Shown: positions 20,035 through 29,157 of the stretch, piece by piece
How positions within the stretch are numbered: position 1 is the stretch's first letter
How the letters are laid out: each line of letters opens with the position of its first letter
From: Bog-473 sp963711065
Lineage (GTDB): Bacteria; Actinomycetota; Acidimicrobiia; Acidimicrobiales; RAAP-2
NCBI GenBank assembly: GCA_963711065.1
Contig: CAVQCO010000005.1
Span: 62,001-126,000 of the forward strand
Length of the DNA stretch: 64,000 nt
Reading direction: 5' to 3'
Notes under the pieces: model-generated
Told to the model about the DNA's origin: nothing
The model's database searches: none
The model's input: only the letters and a program-made list of their open reading frames with translations
Position numbers and translations under genes: made by a program

Positions 20035-20685
20035 ACGAGACCACCGAAACGCTTGCAGCAGGCATTTGCACCGCAAGCACCGAAGATGGTGAAAGCGCCT
20101 TGCACACCCGAATGACATGCTCGACCAGCGGGCGGCCGCCCGAGAGCCATATCTCGACGACTCAACCTACACAGGCCCGTCGCGTTGTGGAGCCGCTCCT
20201 TCTGAGGTCGATGCCTGCCAATGCCCCATTCGATATCGGCTCACTTGGGCTCGTCCGCGAAATTCGTAGAACACCTAGTGGCCAAGAACGCGTCGGCGGC
20301 GCTCGGGAACGGTGGATCCTCCCGACAGATACTCGACTGGGGTGGGGTGGAAGCATCGGTGGCTGATTCCCGTACCCTTGAACAAGCCATCGGACGGGCC
20401 GTTGTCATTGCCGATCAAATGTCCCGAGGTCTATTCTGCCGGAATCGCACGGTGCGATTCTCCGCCGTCGCTCAAAGCCGAGGATCCCTTCTTTGAGTTC
20501 AGCATGGCCGATGTTGTCCCTGATTTCGGTGACGAAAGCCGTTACCGAACGAGGGTCGTAAGGAAGGTGGCGAGGATGTTCGGGAGCCGACGGGCGGCGG
20601 GTGACCGTGACTGTCACTCCTCCCCCGGCCACGAGCCTTCTCTCCGCCGCTTCGTCGCTGACCACAGCTGAGACTTGACAACGTA
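20035..20685 (+). other. Gap of 650 bp without a recognisable gene
   Basis: Several overlapping short frames are open in both strands (for example 20221-20496 and 20312-20671 on plus), but none shows a ribosome site, signal peptide or family motif. It may hold decayed sequence or the promoter of the following membrane protein gene. A TTGACA string lies just before the ATG at 20686, too close to serve it as a -35 box. Confidence 0.4.
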
Positions 20686-22479
20686 ATGGAGAACACCCTT
20701 ACGTCGACTCTGGTTCGGGTCGAGGAAGAGGAGCGTCTGGCTACACCGCTCCCCGAATGGCGGGGGGGGCCGCCTCCTTCAGGTGTCGACCGCATCGCTC
20801 CCAGCAAGACGCGGTCGGTCCTTCATCGCATCGTCGGTGAAGGACCTATCGTCTTCCTCATCTCGTTCGGTGTCTACGTGGTCGTCGCCGTTCTCGTGAA
20901 TTTCACTTTTCACACCTTTGCACTGGACGCCTTCTCCCGGATGGCCAATGGCTTTTACATCATCTACTCCCGCGACCCTCATTTGGCCGCGGTCGGGTTC
21001 GTCTGGGATCCGCTGACGTCATTCGCCGATATGGTGCTCCTGCTCGGGAACCACGTCTGGCCCGCCCTCGCTCATAACAACATGGCCGGGAGCCTGGTCA
21101 GTGCTCTCGCTATGGCCGGTGGCGTATACCAGTTGTGCGCGGCGCTGCGCGAGTGGGGAGTGAGCCGCACGCCGCGACTCGTTCTCACCGCGTTCTTCGC
21201 CTTGAATCCCATGATCCTGTACTACGGCGGAAACGGGATGAGTGAGGGCCTTTTTCTTTTCACGCTGCTCGCCTCGACGCGGTATCTGTTGCGATGGATG
21301 CGAAATGGCGACCTCAGATCACTGGCATACAGTGCGGTGGCGCTAGGATTTTGTTACCTGACCCGCAACGAGGCCGCTTTGGCCGCTCTGCTGGGAGGAA
21401 TGGCTGTAGGAGCCGTCAGTTATTGGCGCGCGGGCGGTCGGCGACCGTCACGCATCAGAACGGCCGCGTCCGATCTCCTGATCTTTGGGTTACCCGCCTT
21501 CATCGCTGCGGTGGGCTGGGCAATTGTCAGCTACGTGATCACCGGAGAGCTCTTCGCACAGATCCAGTCAATTTACGGCAGCGCAGCGCAGGAAAAGTTG
21601 CTCTCCCACAAGACTCTGCATGGCCGGGTCATTTACGAGTTCCACGCACTTGCCGCGTTTGCGCCCCTACTGCCTATCCTGCTGATCGCGGCCGTGGCCG
21701 TGGCGTTTCGAAGACGGGATCCCAGAATGCTGGCGCCGCTCACTGTGCTGGGAGGCGCGTTGGGGTTCGACATGGTGTCGTACATGGGTAACGGAATCCA
21801 GAACTATCTCCGTTACTGGATCGTCGCCTTTCCGCTCGGCGTCCTTCTCCTCGGTTGCCTGGTGGCGGCAGTGCAAACGCCTCGATCGGTTCAAGCGGAC
21901 GCGCTCGGCCAGAGCCGATCGTCACGCTTCGGCCTACGTGTTCTGGGTCTACTGGCTGCTCTCTGCCTTGTTCTTGTGGTCATGATTCCGACTACGGCGG
22001 CAACTGAATCCGCCATGTTCAACCCTGGAATTGGCGTCGAGGAGTACCAGCAGCTCGCATACATCTTCAAGGCACATCCGACCGCCGGCGATGTGGCATA
22101 CCCGAACGCGTATCCGCGGTCCTTGGCATTGGCTCGCTACCTCGACAACCTTCACTTGCCCAACGGGGACGTCGTCGTCGACAACTCAGTCGGCTGTATG
22201 CCCATGATTATTGTTACGAGCAGTCAGCCGAAACTCTTCGTGATCCCCAATGACCGTGATTACCAACGAATTCTGGCCGATCCCATCACCTTCCATTCCC
22301 GGTTCATCATGGAGGCGAATCCTGCCAGTTTCCCCAACACCGCGATGAACCTGCAGTACCCCAGTTTGTGGAGCTCAGGGGCCGGATTCACCAAGATGGT
22401 TCACCAGTTCCCATCGCGTGCGGCTTGCCCTGAGTTCCGCCTCTTCCGAGTGCTGCGTCACTCGAATGAGGTGGGATGA
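20686..22479 (+). CDS. Multi-pass membrane glycosyltransferase, GT-C (GT39-like) type
   Basis: Integral membrane protein of 597 residues with about 10-11 hydrophobic segments and a C-terminal extracytoplasmic domain of about 150 residues. The first outside loop after helix 1 has an Asp (FALDAFSRMANGFYI), the position where GT-C enzymes carry a catalytic carboxylate. Such enzymes move sugars from polyprenyl-phosphate donors onto glycans or proteins outside the membrane. A lone ALNPMILYYGGNGMSEG stretch is typical of this superfamily's second loop. The donor is unknown. A nearby GT2 of the dolichol-phosphate-sugar synthase style (22911-24425) could supply a polyprenyl-linked sugar. The first 45 residues are polar and cytoplasmic. 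Start at ATG 20686; no strong ribosome site. Confidence 0.7.
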   Translation: MENTLTSTLVRVEEEERLATPLPEWRGGPPPSGVDRIAPSKTRSVLHRIVGEGPIVFLISFGVYVVVAVLVNFTFHTFALDAFSRMANGFYIIYSRDPHLAAVGFVWDPLTSFADMVLLLGNHVWPALAHNNMAGSLVSALAMAGGVYQLCAALREWGVSRTPRLVLTAFFALNPMILYYGGNGMSEGLFLFTLLASTRYLLRWMRNGDLRSLAYSAVALGFCYLTRNEAALAALLGGMAVGAVSYWRAGGRRPSRIRTAASDLLIFGLPAFIAAVGWAIVSYVITGELFAQIQSIYGSAAQEKLLSHKTLHGRVIYEFHALAAFAPLLPILLIAAVAVAFRRRDPRMLAPLTVLGGALGFDMVSYMGNGIQNYLRYWIVAFPLGVLLLGCLVAAVQTPRSVQADALGQSRSSRFGLRVLGLLAALCLVLVVMIPTTAATESAMFNPGIGVEEYQQLAYIFKAHPTAGDVAYPNAYPRSLALARYLDNLHLPNGDVVVDNSVGCMPMIIVTSSQPKLFVIPNDRDYQRILADPITFHSRFIMEANPASFPNTAMNLQYPSLWSSGAGFTKMVHQFPSRAACPEFRLFRVLRHSNEVG

Positions 22480-22910
22480 ATGCGGCCAACCCTCCCTGTG
22501 CTGAGGCCAACCCACACGCTTGGTGCTGCCAAACCCTCGCCGACGTCGCCGTGTGACCGGCGCTCCGATGGGAGCCATGTCGCGATAGTCAAGAGAAATA
22601 GTTTCAAGACCTCGGACGTCAACGGTTGGCTGCCGTCCGTGTAATAGGCCAATATCGCAAGGTCTTTTGCCTTGGTGCGCCCCGCTGATCAGTGGCCGGA
22701 CAGTTGTTTGTCACAGCGACGTCGTCGATCGCGGAGCGAGCCAGAAGTAGAGCCATTGTGTGGGTTGGACCACCCTTGTTCACCCACGATCCGAGCGAAA
22801 CTCCCGCGGTGCTGCCTCTTCAACCGTTGGCTGGCGGTTCGCACACCTCAACCGCATCCTGCCAACGCGGCTGATTACGGACCGAATGGCATTTCACTGT
22901 CGTGAACCCT
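22480..22910. other. Intergenic region between convergent genes
   Basis: About 430 bp between the ends of the GT-C gene (plus) and the GT2-methyltransferase gene (minus). I see no gene, no strong hairpin and no repeat in it. Confidence 0.4.
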
Positions 22911-24425
22911 TTAGGAGCGCCGCACCCAGGCGGCGTACTGGCCGCCAAGGGGAACACTCCGGAGGTGCCGGTCCAGCGAGCAGCCGATGGCGCCGCCCAG
23001 CGGAGAGAACAGGTAGTGGCGGGACTCCGGTTCCACGCCGGCCGAGTCCCTCAACAGCTGAGCTGTCTCCCGCAGCGGGAGCAGAACGGCGTCCTCATCG
23101 AGTTCGCACGTGTTCACGGCGTAGCGGGTGAGCGGGTTGTAGGGATTGTGCTCGAACACCGCTACGACGCCATCCGGTCGGGTCACCCGGACCATCTCGC
23201 TGACCACCTTGCACCGCATCGAAACGGGGACGTGGTGCAGCACGCAGATGGCGACCACCACGTCGAAGGACTGGTCGTCGAAGGGCAGCTTCTCGCCGTC
23301 GTACCAGGTGAACTTCGCCTTTGGGACGTTGCGCTGTGCCTTGACCAGCATCTCCTCTGAGATGTCCACGCCGTGGAGTCGCTGCACACGCGGGGCGAGG
23401 TAGCGGTCGGTCGTCCCCGTTCCGCAGCCGACGTCGAGGAGGTTGAGACCCTGAAGGGAACCCAGCCCCGGACGCACGATGTCCTCGAGGATCTCGACCT
23501 TGCGCCTGGCGAAGAAAGCGGAGTCCCGTCCGGTGAATGAAACCGATTGATCGACGGAATCCTCGTAGTCCTTGGCATACTCGTCGAAGTCCACCCCGCG
23601 GCTCTCCTCTTTCGCGAGCTCGGGGGTGAACGCATTTTGCTGACCGGTCGAGATGCCAGGTGTTGTCCCGACCCTCCTGCCGTCCAGCCACATCCGCCAG
23701 ATTCCTTTCAGATCTTCGGTGGCAGTCTTGGCGATCTTCACCCGAGAGTCGCTGTCATCCACCCAACGCACCGGCACCTCGTTGATCCGCATTCCGCTCC
23801 GGTGCGCCAGAGCCAAGAGCTCAGTGTCGAAGAACCACCCGTTGTCCTCGATCCTCGAGATGAGGTCCCGGGCCAGGCTTGCGCGGACTGCCTTGAAACC
23901 GCATTGGGCATCGACCACACCATAGTGGAGGAAGGAGCGGGCGATCTTGTTGTAGGTCCGCGAGATCAACTCCCGCTGCAGACTCCGGGCGATCTCCGAG
24001 CCGGGTGCCAGGCGCGATCCGATCGAGACCTCACAACGGCCTTCGACGATTGGGTCGATGAGCGGCTGCAGTGAATCGAGCCCGGTCGAGAGATCGACGT
24101 CCATGTAGGCAACGACATCGGCCGTGCTGGTCGACCATGCCTTCTTGAGGGCCCGCCCGCGCCCACGCTGGTCGAGGCGGATGACCCTCGTGCGCGGATT
24201 TCCGACCGCGAACTCCTTCGCGAGCTCGAAGGTCCGATCCGTGCTGCCGTTGTCAGCAACGGTGATCCCCCAGTCGTAGACGCATTCGCTGTCCAGATAA
24301 GAGGCGAGCGTTGCCAGGCTGCTCGTGATCGCCCGCTCCTCGTTGAGGACTGGGATCGCGATATCGACGCTCGCGCGTGTCGTGCGGGCGGGAGTGTGCG
24401 TAGCTCTGGAAAGCGTCTGGCTCAT
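22911..24425 (-). CDS. Fusion of a GT2 polyprenyl-phosphate-sugar-synthase-type domain and a SAM methyltransferase
   Basis: A 504-residue, two-domain cytoplasmic protein. Residues 20-250 are a GT2 glycosyltransferase with AIPVLNEERAI, ADNGSTDRTFELA, DVDLSTGL (DxD metal site), IGSRLAPGS and DAQCGFKAVR, the pattern of dolichyl- or undecaprenyl-phosphate glucose/mannose synthases. Residues 290-504 are a class I methyltransferase: LLDVGCGTGTTDRYL (SAM loop), FDVVVAICVLHHVP and VTRPDGVVAVFEHNP. The domains are fused without a frame break, suggesting that the two activities serve one glycan or lipid. The start is taken at ATG 24425 (MSQTLSRATH); upstream codons in frame to 24569 look unlike the family. 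The next minus-strand gene upstream is another GT2, 205 bp away. Confidence 0.85.
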   Translation of the reverse strand: MSQTLSRATHTPARTTRASVDIAIPVLNEERAITSSLATLASYLDSECVYDWGITVADNGSTDRTFELAKEFAVGNPRTRVIRLDQRGRGRALKKAWSTSTADVVAYMDVDLSTGLDSLQPLIDPIVEGRCEVSIGSRLAPGSEIARSLQRELISRTYNKIARSFLHYGVVDAQCGFKAVRASLARDLISRIEDNGWFFDTELLALAHRSGMRINEVPVRWVDDSDSRVKIAKTATEDLKGIWRMWLDGRRVGTTPGISTGQQNAFTPELAKEESRGVDFDEYAKDYEDSVDQSVSFTGRDSAFFARRKVEILEDIVRPGLGSLQGLNLLDVGCGTGTTDRYLAPRVQRLHGVDISEEMLVKAQRNVPKAKFTWYDGEKLPFDDQSFDVVVAICVLHHVPVSMRCKVVSEMVRVTRPDGVVAVFEHNPYNPLTRYAVNTCELDEDAVLLPLRETAQLLRDSAGVEPESRHYLFSPLGGAIGCSLDRHLRSVPLGGQYAAWVRRS

Positions 24426-24630
24426 TGGTGGACATTGTCCCGACTTTGACTCCGGGTACACAAGCGGTAGGGCCGAGTGCCATGAAGAAATAACCTGTAG
24501 ATCGCGCCGAGTTCGCGTAGGAATTCGGCCCGGTCGGTCGAGGAAACGGGCATCCGATTTCTTCGCCACTCCCTCACCGAACCTTTGGCGCCCCGGATCA
24601 AGACCAGGCTCCCCGGGGTTCCGGCGGCAT

Positions 24631-26124
24631 TCACGACACCAGGCGAAGCCTCTGGGGTGGCTCGCCGTCTGAATCGGCGTCGGAGTCGTGGTCGGAGTCC
24701 AACCCGTGGGCTGTCTTCTCCCAAAAGGACGGGGTGATCACAAGTTGCGACATTGCCTTGACCGCGGCGATGGACATCATGACCCAATAGATGGGCACGA
24801 GAATCGCCGCCAATAGCAGGCCCTCCGGTCGGGTGTGGCGGGCAGTGAGGATGGTCAGGTACCAGAGCAGGAAGTTCCCGAATGCCCACAGGACGAGGCC
24901 GACGTAGTACACGGGGGCCGGAAAGATCTGCTTGAGGAACTCCGGCTGGGCCACGAACCACAGGAGGGTCATGCCCCAGAAGAACGGGTTGACGACAGCC
25001 AGGATCGGGGTGCCGCCCACGAAAGCACACAAGTGACCGACGCCCTTGAGGCCGATTTCCTTGGTGAGCTGACGAGGAGCACGGAGATTTATGAGGAACG
25101 TCTGCAGATAGCCCTTGTACCAACGGGAACGTTGCTTGGCCCAGTTCACGAAGTCGCTGTTGGCCTCTTCCAAAGTGGTCGATTCGAGCACTTTGATCTG
25201 GTACTCCTCACGGAACATCCGGATCCCGAGATCGCAGTCCTCCGTCACGTTGTAGGGGTCCCATCCCCCGAGGGCCCGCAAGGCGTCGCGACGGAAGTGG
25301 TTGGACGTCCCGCCGAGCGGTATGGGCGCGTCCAGGGTCACCAGGCCGGGAAGGAAGTAGGAGAACCACATTGCGTACTCGATGGTGAACCACCTGGTGA
25401 TGATGTTCTGGGTCGCGTTCCGGTACGACAGCTGTCCCTGTACACACGCCACTTCGGGGCCGTATCGACCGAGCGCGACGGCAGCGCGACGGAGCTGGAG
25501 GATGTCAGGAGTGTCCTCGGCGTCGTAGACGGCCACGATGTCCCCCTTGGCCAACGTCAGACCAAAGTTCAACGCCTTTGGTTTGGTTCGCGGTTCGGCC
25601 GGAGGGATCACGACGAGTTTGAACTGCGAGGGAGGATCCGCAACGCGCAGCGCATCCAAAGTCTCCTCATCGTCCTCCTCGACCAGGAGGAGCACCTCGA
25701 GGCGACTGACGGGATAGTCCATTTGGGCGAGGTTTTCGATCAGGTTGATGATCACCGAGGCCTCGTTGTAGACGGGGAGCAGAATGGAATAGAAGGGCAA
25801 TTCGGAGTCAGGCACGATCAAGGCTTCCTCGTCCGTCACGACCTCTAGGGCATTGCTCCTCGACGACCGGGTGAAGAGGTACGCCCGGTAGATGACGGCG
25901 ACCAGGTAGAGCAGGGTGAAGACGGCGATGATCGCAACGAGCGTGTACTGGACGTTGAGGACCAGTCCGATGACCACAACGAGCAGCAGTCCGATCAGGA
26001 AATTGCGCTGGCCCCGCGAAACCAGGTTCCGGGCGGACATCAGGGGCACCCGGTCGGCAAAGCCGGAAATGCTGGCTCGGAGGCGCAGCTCGACCTCACC
26101 TTCACGCATGGAGATCGGCTGCAT
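24631..26124 (-). CDS. Processive-type GT2 membrane glycosyltransferase
   Basis: Membrane glycosyltransferase of about 497 residues in the cellulose/hyaluronan/poly-GlcNAc synthase group. Two N-terminal helices (about residues 35-80) precede the GT2 domain, with LLPVYNEASV, VYDAEDTPD (metal-binding acids), EDCDLGIRM (catalytic Asp) and QRSRWYKG, the QxxRW motif that marks processive enzymes. At least four C-terminal helices follow and would form the export pore. There is no PilZ domain. The tail ends in a short acidic Asp/Ser repeat (DSDHDSDADSDGE). The start is unresolved between ATG 26124 and ATG 26109. It probably makes an envelope polysaccharide together with the GT2-methyltransferase fusion downstream. 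Confidence 0.85.
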   Translation of the reverse strand: MQPISMREGEVELRLRASISGFADRVPLMSARNLVSRGQRNFLIGLLLVVVIGLVLNVQYTLVAIIAVFTLLYLVAVIYRAYLFTRSSRSNALEVVTDEEALIVPDSELPFYSILLPVYNEASVIINLIENLAQMDYPVSRLEVLLLVEEDDEETLDALRVADPPSQFKLVVIPPAEPRTKPKALNFGLTLAKGDIVAVYDAEDTPDILQLRRAAVALGRYGPEVACVQGQLSYRNATQNIITRWFTIEYAMWFSYFLPGLVTLDAPIPLGGTSNHFRRDALRALGGWDPYNVTEDCDLGIRMFREEYQIKVLESTTLEEANSDFVNWAKQRSRWYKGYLQTFLINLRAPRQLTKEIGLKGVGHLCAFVGGTPILAVVNPFFWGMTLLWFVAQPEFLKQIFPAPVYYVGLVLWAFGNFLLWYLTILTARHTRPEGLLLAAILVPIYWVMMSIAAVKAMSQLVITPSFWEKTAHGLDSDHDSDADSDGEPPQRLRLVS

Positions 26125-26319
26125 CGCCGCGAACTCTAACAAGCAGGGTGTCCCACTCCATCCCGGGGATGGACCACATGACACCCAAGTAATCGCTATT
26201 CAAACTTCAGGTAACACCGGAAATTGCTCGTTTTCCAGTGCCACTAGATTGAAGGCAGTGTCTGGTACCTATCGCAATCAACGTCGGGTGCTGGTGCCCG
26301 CGATGCGTGGTGGCGAAAC

Positions 26320-27690
26320 GTGACCGGCGATTCCGAATACGGCGGGGAGCTTCAGGTGAACGATCAATCGGGCCACGTCGCAGTGACCACGAATGGGACG
26401 GGCGGGATGGTCGACGGCGAACATCCGCAGTCGACCCGCGAGAGTCCCCCGTTCCTCAGTGATCCGTCCATCGACGAACGCCTGGAAGCGCTCATGGAGA
26501 CCATTCGGACGTGGGACTGGCGGACAGCGTCCCGAAGGTCGGGTCCACCGTCGGCGGATGAATTGCGAACGGCGAGGGCGGGTGTCGCGCCAATCGCAGC
26601 CGCTGGAGTCAGTGACGCGGGATTACTCATCTATGGCGCTTCCCCGGTTCCGGGCACCGAAGAGAACCAATCGGTCGTGTTCGGGCCGATTACCCCTCTC
26701 GTTGGAGATTCCTCCGCACCCCCGGACACAACCGCGGACACTCAGACGGTCGCGCTCGACCCGACGACTCCTCCCCGAACAGATCCCTCAACACCAGTGG
26801 ACCCGGCCGGCGACACGCGGGCCGTCCTGCTCGACCCGATACCCACTCCGGTTACGAATCCTTTTGTGCCGGTGGAACCAAGCGCGGGCACCCAGGCAGT
26901 CGTGCTCGAGTCGACAACCCCTCCGGGCACGATTTCTTCCGTACCGATGGACCCACGCGCAGACACCCAGACGGTCGTGCTCGAGCCCACGCCCGGTCCC
27001 GCCACGGTCCTTCCGACGGTGCTCCCGGTGCAAGAGGGCGCATCGGGCGGCACGACCGCGCCGCCCCCTGAGCCTGGGCCATGGCCTGGTGCCGAGACCA
27101 AGCCCGGCCCCCTCCGTCGGCTGTGGTCACACCGCTGGACCAAGGTGGCGCTTCTGTGCCTGGCGGCCGCCGTCGCCGTCGTCCTCGTCATCTGGGGGCT
27201 CCGGTCTGCGCACAAGAGCCCCAGTGAGGGGGCTCCGCCGGCGACGACCGCGCCGCCCCACCACGTCGTCCACACCGCTCCCAAGACACTGGTCGTGCCG
27301 ATCCCCGCCGCCGAGCTGGCGAAGTACCAGCAATATGCAGCGGGTTTCCAGACGGCCAATGCAGCGGCGACTCACGCGATCGTGGCCGCTGGCAGCGCGC
27401 CGACGACCGCCCAGCTTGCACCCCCGGTCACCGCGTACGGTACCGCGGTGAACCTCTACGACTTCCAGCTTCGCTTCATCAATTGGCCTTCTCCTATGCA
27501 GCCGGCGATCACTGTCGACCATACCCAGCTGGAAGCTCTGGTCAGCTTTCTGAAGTCGTTCGGTTATGTGAACCCTTCTGGCGTCGGCACCTGGTTGTCC
27601 GAGTTGCACACCCGGGCCGCCACGGCGCAGGCGGCAGACAACAAGATTCGCCGGGACCTCGGATTGCCCAGTTCGTCCTCGTTCCCCTGA
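26320..27690 (+). CDS. Single-pass membrane protein with Pro/Thr-rich cytoplasmic repeats
   Basis: Not recognised. GTG 26320 opens a 456-residue protein. A short helix (SIDERLEALMETIRTWDW) is followed by about 150 residues containing at least four imperfect repeats of the type DTQTVALDPTTPP (also DTRAVLLDPIPTP, GTQAVVLESTTPP and DTQTVVLEPTPGP). Then come a basic stretch, a membrane helix (VALLCLAAAVAVVLVIWGL, about residue 285) and an outside domain of about 150 residues that is Ala-rich and helical. The topology is the same as in the DUF2510-like protein and the sortase: long disordered inside part, one helix, outside domain. It starts divergently from the GT2 gene. Repeats of Thr-containing units could be kinase targets; this is speculation. 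Confidence 0.6.
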   Translation: MTGDSEYGGELQVNDQSGHVAVTTNGTGGMVDGEHPQSTRESPPFLSDPSIDERLEALMETIRTWDWRTASRRSGPPSADELRTARAGVAPIAAAGVSDAGLLIYGASPVPGTEENQSVVFGPITPLVGDSSAPPDTTADTQTVALDPTTPPRTDPSTPVDPAGDTRAVLLDPIPTPVTNPFVPVEPSAGTQAVVLESTTPPGTISSVPMDPRADTQTVVLEPTPGPATVLPTVLPVQEGASGGTTAPPPEPGPWPGAETKPGPLRRLWSHRWTKVALLCLAAAVAVVLVIWGLRSAHKSPSEGAPPATTAPPHHVVHTAPKTLVVPIPAAELAKYQQYAAGFQTANAAATHAIVAAGSAPTTAQLAPPVTAYGTAVNLYDFQLRFINWPSPMQPAITVDHTQLEALVSFLKSFGYVNPSGVGTWLSELHTRAATAQAADNKIRRDLGLPSSSSFP

Positions 27691-27923
27691 CTTCGAATGG
27701 CTCTTCTCGTGCCGACCGAAGGGCTGCAGGGCTGAGGAGACTTCCTCGCCGGGAGTGACGGGAGCCACTGGGCCGGCCCACGACCTGGGCCCATCGCCCC
27801 GGGGAGCGTCCTGGGCGATCGACCGCCACACCCGTGCCCGGTTGGGGTCGAGGCTCAGGAGAGTTAATCTGCACGTCACGGGCTTTTCGCAGAACGCGAA
27901 CTCGCAGCAGTCAGGCTGGGTTA

Positions 27924-29138
27924 ATGCAAGGCTGCAACGCCCGTCACGGGTTCGGCCACGGCCTCCGCCTGGCGCTGACGGGGGCCGGACTGGTGGGCGC
28001 CGTGTCCCTTGCCGGCTCCGTCACCACTGCGCTCCTGCCGGCGACCGTGGCAGGAGCGGCCAATCCCGCCTCTCTGAACTGCGGCACGCTCGAGATCCAT
28101 GGGACCGACGCCAACACCTACCAATTCAGCGAGTTCACGACCGGCAACGCAGCACGGTCGAACTCCGACAGCGGAGGCTCGGTCGCCTACGGCGGATCGT
28201 TCACCGCCACCAATTGGAGCATCGGCAACGGGATCACTCCCCCGGCGAGCCAGCTCACGACCCTGGTGGGCGGGAACGAGACCGGCCAGCTGAACCTCAA
28301 CAAGGGCAGCGCCGTGATCGCGGGCACGGCGGGGGGACCGGTCAACCTGAACCAATCGGGCGCGACGAAGACAGTCGGCGCCGGCGCCACCTCGCTGCCC
28401 TTCAGTTTTTCGTCCATCGGATCGGCGCTGACCACCTGTTCCAACAACTACGGGCCCAACGGGTCCACCACGACCGGGACCGTCAACGGCGTCGGGTTCT
28501 CTTCGCCCTTCACGGCGGTCCTCGGCTTCTGGGGAACGGGAAGCGTCAACGTCTTCTCCGTGACCGCCGACCAGCTGGCCGGGGCGCAGCGGCTGGACTT
28601 CAGCGTGCCCGCCGGGTCCACAAACCTGATTCAGGTGCAGATGTCGTCCGATCACGCCACCTCGCTCAACCTCTCGGGGATCAGCTCGGGCGTCTTCTAC
28701 AACTGTCCGAACGATGCCCCCACGCCCACCAATTGGAGCAACGGCAACTGCGGCAGTCAGCCCAGCGCCGGTGACAACACCTCGTCGATCGGTCAGGAAC
28801 GCGACAACACGGTCTGGAACTTCGCTCCGACCATGTTCCCCGCGAGCTACGCCTTGACGATCGGCGCATGGCAGGGATCCGTCGTCGCGCCGGCCGCCGC
28901 GGTCACCCTGTCGAACAACGGGAACTTCGAGGGCAGCATCTTCGCCGCCTCGCTCTCCGGCAGTGAGCAAAGCAGCTTCGACCCCTTCGGCTACGGCGAG
29001 CCCATCCCCGGCACGGTCGACCCGCTGCCCGCCTTGCCCGAGGGGCTGCCGATCGCCATGGGTGGTCTCGCCCTGCTCTGCATCGTCGGGCTGACGGTGC
29101 GCCACCGGCGTCGTGACGCCGCCGCCGTCGCGCACTAG
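27924..29138 (+). CDS. Choice-of-anchor-A family surface protein
   Basis: Exported, membrane-anchored protein of about 404 residues. A signal peptide (LALTGAGLVGAVSLAGSVTT, ending near AGA) precedes a choice-of-anchor-A domain, recognised by SGGSVAYGGSFTATNWSIG early and by NTVWNFAPTMFPASYAL and NFEGSIFAASLSG late, a fold shared with many secreted adhesin-like proteins. The C terminus is LPALPEGLP, a helix (IAMGGLALLCIVGLTV) and RHRRR, the same tripartite layout as the 10447-11175 protein and again without LAXTG. ATG 27924 is the likely start; the frame is open from 27834. Ligand unknown; members of this domain class often bind surfaces or polymers. Confidence 0.75.
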   Translation: MQGCNARHGFGHGLRLALTGAGLVGAVSLAGSVTTALLPATVAGAANPASLNCGTLEIHGTDANTYQFSEFTTGNAARSNSDSGGSVAYGGSFTATNWSIGNGITPPASQLTTLVGGNETGQLNLNKGSAVIAGTAGGPVNLNQSGATKTVGAGATSLPFSFSSIGSALTTCSNNYGPNGSTTTGTVNGVGFSSPFTAVLGFWGTGSVNVFSVTADQLAGAQRLDFSVPAGSTNLIQVQMSSDHATSLNLSGISSGVFYNCPNDAPTPTNWSNGNCGSQPSAGDNTSSIGQERDNTVWNFAPTMFPASYALTIGAWQGSVVAPAAAVTLSNNGNFEGSIFAASLSGSEQSSFDPFGYGEPIPGTVDPLPALPEGLPIAMGGLALLCIVGLTVRHRRRDAAAVAH

Positions 29139-29157
29139 CTGCGTCGGGCCCACATCG

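Noticed and set aside
20221..20496. Small plus-strand frame before the GT-C gene
   Set aside because: Part of it looks protein-like, but there is no start signal, no family and no upstream continuation.
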